From Flemingiibacterium sp045634345 (GTDB lineage Bacteria > Bacillota > Clostridia > Oscillospirales > CAG-272), in assembly GCA_045634345.1 (NCBI GenBank), contig JAZRAB010000206.1:1-10395 (forward strand): a stretch of DNA of 10,395 nucleotides. Reading direction: 5' to 3'. Position numbers and translations under genes: made by a program. Position 1 is the stretch's first letter. Each line of letters opens with the position of its first letter. Below the pieces are notes generated by a model. The model did no database searches and was not told the origin of the DNA. It saw only the letters and a program-made list of their open reading frames with translations. This document shows, piece by piece, positions 6,445-10,395 of this stretch.

Positions 6445-6483
6445 ATATCTGTGCGTGCTTTTATGTATGCAAAAATTCGCTTT

Positions 6484-6520
6484 GGAAGCAAGTTCTTCCT
6501 TGCTAATATGACGGTCTAAT
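6484..6520 (+). promoter_or_regulatory. azlC leader: alternative hairpins and micro-ORF
   Basis: Two mutually exclusive short stems can form: GGAAG (6484-6488) with CTTCC (6495-6499), or AGCAAG (6487-6492) with CTTGCT (6499-6504). Right after them a four-codon frame, ATG ACG GTC TAA (6508-6519), ends one base before the azlC ATG at 6521. There is no convincing ribosome binding site close to azlC; the only purine-rich GGAAG is about 33 bases upstream and is in the first stem. This suggests leaderless-like or coupled initiation, but the elements are small enough to be coincidental. Confidence 0.3.
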
Positions 6521-7240
6521 ATGAAACCACAACACAATTCATTTATCGCGGGACTTGTTGACGGTATACCGATCGGACTCGGATATCTGTCCGTTTCATT
6601 TTCATTTGGCATCCAAGCCTCTGTTATGGGAATACCGATATTGTGGGTATTGCTCATTTCTATGACCAATCTCACAAGCGCGGGACAGGCTTCCGGTATC
6701 GGAATTATCGTTTCAGGCGGCTCACTGATTGAAATGGCTCTCACACAGCTTATAATAAATTCGCGCTATTTTTTAATGAGTCTTTCCCTCTCGCAAAAAC
6801 TCGAGCGCACGTTTACTCTGCCTCACCGACTTACGGCATCCTTCGGTATCACCGATGAAATTTTTGCAGTGGCTTCCTCGAAATCTCACCGCATCGCACC
6901 CAGATATATGTACGGATTGATTTCAATGCCCTACATCGGATGGTCCCTCGGTACACTCCTCGGTGCCGCTGCCGGAAATATTCTCCCCGAGATAATCTCC
7001 GGTGCACTCGGAATTGCACTTTACGGTATGTTTATCGCAATCGTTGTTCCACCCACAAAGCAAAACCCGAAGCTTTTGGCGGTAGTCATTCCGGCTATAG
7101 CGATTTCCTGCTTGCTTCACTACATTCCCGCTCTTGCTTTTATTTCGAGTGGATTCACTGTAATAATCAGCACAGTCATCGCGGCGACGCTCGGAGCACT
7201 TATCTTCCCTATTCACACGGAGGATCCCGAGGATGAATAA
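6521..7240 (+). CDS. azlC: AzlC-family branched-chain amino acid exporter, large subunit
   Basis: Larger membrane subunit of the AzlCD two-component exporter, known for efflux of branched-chain amino acids and the leucine analogue azaleucine in Bacillus. A 239-residue hydrophobic protein. Seen: the family N-terminus with DGIPIGLGYLSVSFSFG at 14-30, then the stretch WVLLISMTNLTSAGQ containing the small-residue turn typical of AzlC, SRYFLMSLSLS about 86-96, a cytoplasmic stretch with FGITDEIFAVA near 109-119, and several later membrane helices. The start at 6521 is required to keep the conserved first helix. No nearby Shine-Dalgarno is visible. The end overlaps azlD by 8 bases (ATGAATAA), a sign of translational coupling and joint assembly. 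No azlB (Lrp-type regulator) is in view. Confidence 0.92.
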   Translation: MKPQHNSFIAGLVDGIPIGLGYLSVSFSFGIQASVMGIPILWVLLISMTNLTSAGQASGIGIIVSGGSLIEMALTQLIINSRYFLMSLSLSQKLERTFTLPHRLTASFGITDEIFAVASSKSHRIAPRYMYGLISMPYIGWSLGTLLGAAAGNILPEIISGALGIALYGMFIAIVVPPTKQNPKLLAVVIPAIAISCLLHYIPALAFISSGFTVIISTVIAATLGALIFPIHTEDPEDE

Positions 7241-7547
7241 CAGTTATCTCATTTATATACTCGTCATGGCAGGCGTTACATACCTAATAAGAATGCTTCC
7301 GATGACGCTTATCAAGGGCAAGATACACTCCCCATTCATCCAAAGCTTCATTTATTATGTTCCTTACGCCGTTTTGTCAGCTATGACCATACCTGCAATA
7401 TTTTATTCAACGCCCGATCTTCTTCCTTCCGTTGCGGGACTTATAACAGCGGTAATCATTGCATTCTTCGGCAAGTACTTGCTGACAGTCGCGTTGAGCG
7501 CATGCGGTGCAGTACTCATTTGCGAGATAATCGCAATACTCATTTAG
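7233..7547 (+). CDS. azlD: AzlD-family branched-chain amino acid exporter, small subunit
   Basis: A 104-residue membrane protein with about four hydrophobic segments, the usual size for AzlD. The start of the family is recognisable: AGVTYLIRMLPM (14-25), where the R-x-x-P pattern in the first helix is typical, then YYVPYAVLSAMTIPAIF (41-57) and a G-rich helix with VAGLITAVIIAFFGKYLL (67-84). It pairs with AzlC to form the exporter in the cytoplasmic membrane. The ATG lies inside the last codons of azlC, with an AGGATCCCGAGG purine-rich stretch before it serving as ribosome binding site. The next gene starts 50 bases downstream with no clear terminator between. Confidence 0.92.
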   Translation: MNNSYLIYILVMAGVTYLIRMLPMTLIKGKIHSPFIQSFIYYVPYAVLSAMTIPAIFYSTPDLLPSVAGLITAVIIAFFGKYLLTVALSACGAVLICEIIAILI

Positions 7548-7597
7548 ATAATAATATATTTAAATCACAATAAAATCTGTTTGAAAGGAAAAACACC

Positions 7598-8689
7598 ATG
7601 TACGAAAAAGAACTTGAAGCCGTATCTCATTTTAAGATCAGCGGAAATCCGATTTGTATTGGTCCCATCGGTTGCGGTCATATCAATTCTACATTCAAGG
7701 TTACATATGACACCGGTCTTGGCTACATACTGCAAAATGTAAATGTCAATGTATTTAAAAAGCCCGATGAGCTTATGGCAAATATCTCCGGCGTGTGCAA
7801 TCACCTTAAGAATAAGGTTGCCGCAGCAAACGGAGATACCAGCCGCGAGGTTATGAATTTTATTGAGTGCGACAACGGCTCGCTTCTCTATGTCAGCGAT
7901 GACGGAAAATTCTACCGTATGTATCTCTTTATAGAGGGAATATCGTATCAGTCCATATCGCGTCCTGAGCTTTTCTACAGTGCAGGCGAAGCCTTCGGTC
8001 TCTTCCAGTCTCAGCTCGCAGATTACCCTGCTGATACACTTTATGAGACAATCGTAAACTTCCATAACACTGTATCTAGATACAACGATTTTAAAGCTTC
8101 TATCATGAACTGCAAGTTGCCTGAACGTCTCGAAGAATCCAAGGATGAATGTCTGTTCCTTGAGTCCCGTGAGCCGCTTGCACATATCGCGGTAGATGCT
8201 ATCAAGTCCGGTAAAATCCCGCTTCGTGTTACTCACAACGATACAAAGCTCAACAACGTACTTATTGATCCCGATACCGATAAAGGCGTATGCGTTATCG
8301 ACCTCGATACTGTAATGCCCGGCTCTGTTCTCTACGATTTCGGTGATGCTATACGCTTTGGCGCATGCACAGCCGCCGAGGATGAGCCTGATACTTCAAA
8401 GATAAAATTGGATCTCACTCTGTTTGAAACATTTACCCGTGGATTCATTGCCGGTCTGGGCGGTGCTCTTACAGATGCCGAATATGATCTTCTTGCTGAA
8501 GGCGCACTGCTTATGACATATGAGGTCTGCCTGCGTTTCCTCGGCGACTATCTTAACGGCGACACTTATTTCCGCATCGCCGGAGAAAAGCATAATCTCA
8601 TCCGTGCGCGTGCACAGATCGCCCTGCTTCGTGATATGGAAGCAAAGCTTCCCGATATGAAACTCATCGTCCGCAAATGCAGAGGTTAA
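7598..8689 (+). CDS. APH-fold sugar kinase, N-acetylhexosamine 1-kinase (NahK)-like
   Basis: A 363-residue member of the aminoglycoside phosphotransferase/choline kinase fold. Seen: N-terminal loop IGPIGCGHINSTFKV at 21-35 (phosphate-binding turn), the catalytic loop THNDTKLNNVL at 212-222 (H213, D215 catalytic base, N220 metal ligand), and the metal-binding IDLDTVMPG at 234-242 (D235/D237) followed by DFGDAIRFG at 247-255. The catalytic loop followed by IDLDTVMPG and DFGDAIRF is close to bifidobacterial NahK, which makes GlcNAc-1-P and GalNAc-1-P from the free sugars, and unlike drug-modifying enzymes. By homology it likely makes a hexose-1-phosphate that the nucleotidyltransferase and GalE at 3330-5273 could use, though it is transcribed in the opposite direction. 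AAAGGA lies 8 bases before the ATG. Substrate specificity is inferred, not proven. Confidence 0.85.
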   Translation: MYEKELEAVSHFKISGNPICIGPIGCGHINSTFKVTYDTGLGYILQNVNVNVFKKPDELMANISGVCNHLKNKVAAANGDTSREVMNFIECDNGSLLYVSDDGKFYRMYLFIEGISYQSISRPELFYSAGEAFGLFQSQLADYPADTLYETIVNFHNTVSRYNDFKASIMNCKLPERLEESKDECLFLESREPLAHIAVDAIKSGKIPLRVTHNDTKLNNVLIDPDTDKGVCVIDLDTVMPGSVLYDFGDAIRFGACTAAEDEPDTSKIKLDLTLFETFTRGFIAGLGGALTDAEYDLLAEGALLMTYEVCLRFLGDYLNGDTYFRIAGEKHNLIRARAQIALLRDMEAKLPDMKLIVRKCRG

Positions 8690-8705
8690 GCTCACGCTTC
8701 TTTTT
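8688..8705 (+). terminator. Weak hairpin plus T-run after the kinase gene
   Basis: Overlapping the stop codon, AAGC (8688-8691) and GCTT (8696-8699) form a four-base-pair stem around TCAC, directly followed by CTTTTTG. Bases 8681-8684 can add a few pairs across a bulge. The shape is that of an intrinsic terminator but the stem is short, so the call is tentative. Confidence 0.3.
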
Positions 8706-8879
8706 GTGCTAATACGATATAACTAATATTGCATAAAAGGAATCGCATCATTCATTTTTGATATAGCCTCGCACGGAACTTTGATAATCATCCTGCGTCT
8801 ATATAAGCATGTTGGGAATAATATTGCCCCAATTGCAAAAAATAAAACCGAAACAAAAACGAAAGGTTAGGTAACAAAA
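8706..8879 (+). promoter_or_regulatory. Intergenic region before the lipoprotein gene; possible promoter
   Basis: About 170 AT-rich bases without a gene. The best promoter-like pair is TTGATA (8781-8786) with TATAAG (8802-8807), but the spacer is only 15 bases. CTTTGA at 8779-8784 would give 17 bases but is a poorer -35. The ribosome binding region is GAAAGGTTAGG at 8861-8871. No structured RNA is evident by eye. Confidence 0.3.
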
Positions 8880-9515
8880 ATGTTTAAGAAAATTCTTGCA
8901 CTTCTTCTTGCAGCTTCCGTGATGGGTGCTGCGCTCGCATCCTGCGGCGGCAACAACGATAATGGTGAGGACACAACTGTTGAAGATACAACTGTTGAAG
9001 ATACAACAGATGCTCCCAACGCTAGCGTTGTTGATGCTGCCATTCTTGCAGATGCTGTTAAGTTCGCATTCGGCGACCTTTACAACCCTGAAAGCGAGAT
9101 GGGTATGCCTCTTATGGATATCCCTGCTGAAACTCTTGAGTCCACTTACGGCGTTAAGGCTGAGTGGGTTGAAGACTATGCAGCCGGCATGCCTATGATG
9201 ATGACAAATGTTGATACATTTATTATCGTTAAGCCTACCGAGGGCAACGCTGAGAATGTTCTCGCTGCACTCAACAGCTACTATGACTATCTTGTAAACG
9301 ATTCCTTCCAGTACCCCAAGGACATCGAAAAGGTTCGTGCAGCTCAGGTGTTTGAAAAGGGCGACTATGTGTTCTTCATTATGCTCGGCATGCTCTCCGA
9401 TGAAGCACTTTACGCTGAAGGCACTGAGGAGGAAATTTCCACCATTCAGTACAATGAGGCAATGGCAAACAATCAGAAAGCTATCGATGCCATCAACGCA
9501 ACCCTCGGAGAATAA
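8880..9515 (+). CDS. DUF4358-type lipoprotein
   Basis: A 211-residue secreted lipoprotein. Seen: signal peptide MFKKILALLLAASVMGAALA with lipobox L19-A20-S21-C22, so Cys22 would be lipidated and the protein anchored on the outer face of the membrane. Then an acidic, Thr-rich linker (about 23-50) that contains the repeated unit TTVED. The folded part (about 50-208) has the pattern of DUF4358 proteins: PMMMTNVDTFIIVKPTEG (105-122), a helix with LNSYYDYLVNDSFQYP (131-146), then GDYVFFIMLG (161-170) and a C-terminal amphipathic helix. The function of the family is not known to me. The family is often seen beside MBOAT acyltransferase genes, as here, so a surface role next to acylation is plausible but inferred. 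An 82-base gap with a hairpin separates it from the MBOAT gene. Confidence 0.85.
   Translation: MFKKILALLLAASVMGAALASCGGNNDNGEDTTVEDTTVEDTTDAPNASVVDAAILADAVKFAFGDLYNPESEMGMPLMDIPAETLESTYGVKAEWVEDYAAGMPMMMTNVDTFIIVKPTEGNAENVLAALNSYYDYLVNDSFQYPKDIEKVRAAQVFEKGDYVFFIMLGMLSDEALYAEGTEEEISTIQYNEAMANNQKAIDAINATLGE
8973..9007 (+). repeat. 15-base in-frame tandem repeat in the lipoprotein linker
   Basis: ACAACTGTTGAAGAT occurs twice without mismatch (8973-8987 and 8988-9002), followed by a partial third copy ACAAC. Each unit encodes TTVED. The unit length is a multiple of three, so copy number change by slippage would only lengthen or shorten the surface linker. Confidence 0.9.
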
Positions 9516-9540
9516 TTTCTGATCTGTAAAATAACATGTG

Positions 9541-9566
9541 GCGGCTCTCCGCTTGCGATGAGCCGC
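9541..9566 (+). terminator. Hairpin between lipoprotein and MBOAT genes
   Basis: GCGGCTC (9541-9547) pairs with GAGCCGC (9560-9566), a perfect seven-base-pair GC-rich stem, around a 12-base loop that can itself pair (CG...CG around CTTG). It is followed by TATATCTATG rather than a T-run, so it is a poor intrinsic terminator and may instead protect the lipoprotein mRNA end or reduce read-through into the MBOAT gene. It ends 31 bases before the MBOAT ATG. Confidence 0.45.
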
Positions 9567-9597
9567 TATATCTATGTCAAAAGGAGATATAAGCCTT

Positions 9598-10395
9598 ATG
9601 GTTTTCAGCAGTCTGCTGTTCTTATTCAGGTATCTTCCGGTTGTCATGATACTGTATTTTATCCTGCCGCGAAAATTCCGGAACTTACTGCTCTTTGTGG
9701 CTAGCCTTATTTTCTATGCATGGGGTGAGCCGATATACGTTACTATAATGCTCTTTTCTACCCTCGTCGACTACACGCACGGCTTGTTGGTAGAGCGTTT
9801 TAAAGCGCAAGGCAGGATGCGTGCGGCGCGTATAGCCGTCGCATCGTCGATGATAATAAATCTTTCCCTGCTCGGATTCTTCAAGTATTCCGATTTTGTC
9901 TTAACAAATATCAATGCAATCTTCGGCACCGATATTGGTTTATTCAATCTCGCACTGCCTATCGGTATATCCTTCTACACCTTCCAGACAATGTCATATA
10001 CGGTTGACGTTTATCGCGGTGATGCGAAGGCGCAGCATAATATAATCAGCTTTGGTGCTTATGTGGCGCTTTTCCCACAGCTTATCGCCGGACCGATAGT
10101 TCAGTTTAAGACTATCGCAGACCAGCTCGACAATCGCCGTGAGAATTTTGACAATTTCGCGTCAGGTGTAAGCCGTTTCATGACCGGTCTTGGCAAAAAG
10201 GTGCTTCTTGCCAATAACGCAGGAATCATTTGGGACACCGTACTAGCATCAGACCTTGAAAATCTACCGGTACTCAGTGCGTGGATTGGAATTTTAGCGT
10301 ATTCCTTCCAGATCTACTTCGACTTCTCCGGTTATTCGGATATGGCTATCGGTCTTGGACGTATGCTCGGCTTCAAGTTTCTCGAAAACTTCAAC
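9598..10395 (+). CDS. MBOAT family O-acyltransferase (AlgI-like), N-terminal part
   Basis: Open to the right window edge: 266 codons are present without a stop. Membrane-bound O-acyltransferases of the AlgI/PatA/DltB type move acyl (usually acetyl) groups to extracellular polysaccharide or other envelope polymers. Seen: an N-terminal hydrophobic start, LLFVASLIFYAWGEP at 31-45, the family stretch PIGISFYTFQTMSY (121-134) ending in VDVYRG (136-141), FPQLIAGPIVQF at 159-170, and IYFDFSGYSDMAIGLG at 239-254, all typical of AlgI-like proteins. The catalytic His expected further on (about residue 320 in AlgI) lies beyond the window. The ATG at 9598 is preceded by AAGGAGAT with an 11-base spacer. 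With the lipoprotein upstream it may form a surface-acylation locus; a DHHW- or SGNH-type partner to the right would support this. Confidence 0.93.
   Translation, partial: MVFSSLLFLFRYLPVVMILYFILPRKFRNLLLFVASLIFYAWGEPIYVTIMLFSTLVDYTHGLLVERFKAQGRMRAARIAVASSMIINLSLLGFFKYSDFVLTNINAIFGTDIGLFNLALPIGISFYTFQTMSYTVDVYRGDAKAQHNIISFGAYVALFPQLIAGPIVQFKTIADQLDNRRENFDNFASGVSRFMTGLGKKVLLANNAGIIWDTVLASDLENLPVLSAWIGILAYSFQIYFDFSGYSDMAIGLGRMLGFKFLENFN

Noticed and set aside
6451..6520. A T-box or other large riboswitch before azlC
   Set aside because: The predicted leader of about 70 bases is too short and no T-box sequence or terminator/antiterminator pair is seen.
7520..7536. TTGCGA/TCGCAA hairpin at the end of azlD, considered as a terminator
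   Set aside because: It lies inside the coding sequence, has six pairs and no T-run, and the stem is probably incidental.
7565..8236. A 223-codon open frame on the minus strand opposite the NahK-like kinase
   Set aside because: The kinase carries clear catalytic motifs and a good ribosome site; the antisense product has no recognisable features.
8799..9647. A 282-codon open frame on the minus strand opposite the lipoprotein gene
   Set aside because: It spans the whole real gene and both flanks, has no ribosome site or recognisable domain, and is explained by the codon choice of the lipoprotein gene (few codons that read as stops in reverse).

Overview
The window reads as chromosomal DNA from a Gram-positive Clostridia-type bacterium (Firmicutes/Bacillota), possibly an uncultured gut lineage. 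The reasons are a bifunctional HPr kinase/phosphorylase, AGGAGG-type ribosome binding sites, AT-rich promoters with extended -10 boxes, and a DUF4358-type lipoprotein next to an AlgI-type MBOAT protein. The taxon is inferred; no rRNA or other direct marker is present. Coding density is high. I see no CRISPR array, tRNA, rRNA, insertion sequence or phage gene.

Left two thirds (positions 1-6273, all minus strand): seven collinear genes read from right to left with gaps of 18-65 bases. They are HPr kinase/phosphorylase (hprK), a sugar-1-phosphate-type nucleotidyltransferase, UDP-glucose 4-epimerase (galE), aldose 1-epimerase (galM), a predicted heavy-metal exporter with a His/Cys-rich loop, peptide chain release factor 1 (prfA), and the first 54 codons of a Sua5/YwlC threonylcarbamoyl-AMP synthase. 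A good promoter lies before hprK. A GC-rich hairpin between the exporter and prfA may separate the sugar/metal part from the translation part.

Middle (6274-6520): a 247-base divergent control region. It carries one promoter for the hprK cluster and one for azlC. The two promoters share an identical 15-base block (in opposite orientation) covering both -10 boxes, and a third copy of its 10-base core lies in the hprK leader. A cre-like sequence overlaps the hprK -35 box.

Right third (6521-10395, all plus strand): azlC and azlD overlap by 8 bases and encode a two-component branched-chain amino acid exporter. Next comes an APH-fold sugar kinase resembling N-acetylhexosamine 1-kinase (NahK), then a lipoprotein of the DUF4358 type, then the first 266 codons of an MBOAT O-acyltransferase cut by the window edge.

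Functionally, the kinase, nucleotidyltransferase, GalE and GalM together look like a hexose or N-acetylhexosamine salvage set (anomer interconversion, 1-phosphorylation, nucleotide activation, 4-epimerisation) with no galT and no classical galK in view. HPrK, the master sensor of carbon catabolite repression in Firmicutes, heads the same transcription unit as three of these genes. The lipoprotein/MBOAT pair probably belongs to a separate cell-surface acylation locus continuing to the right. No single gene is of a wholly unknown type; the less ordinary material is the gene combination and the control region at 6274-6520.
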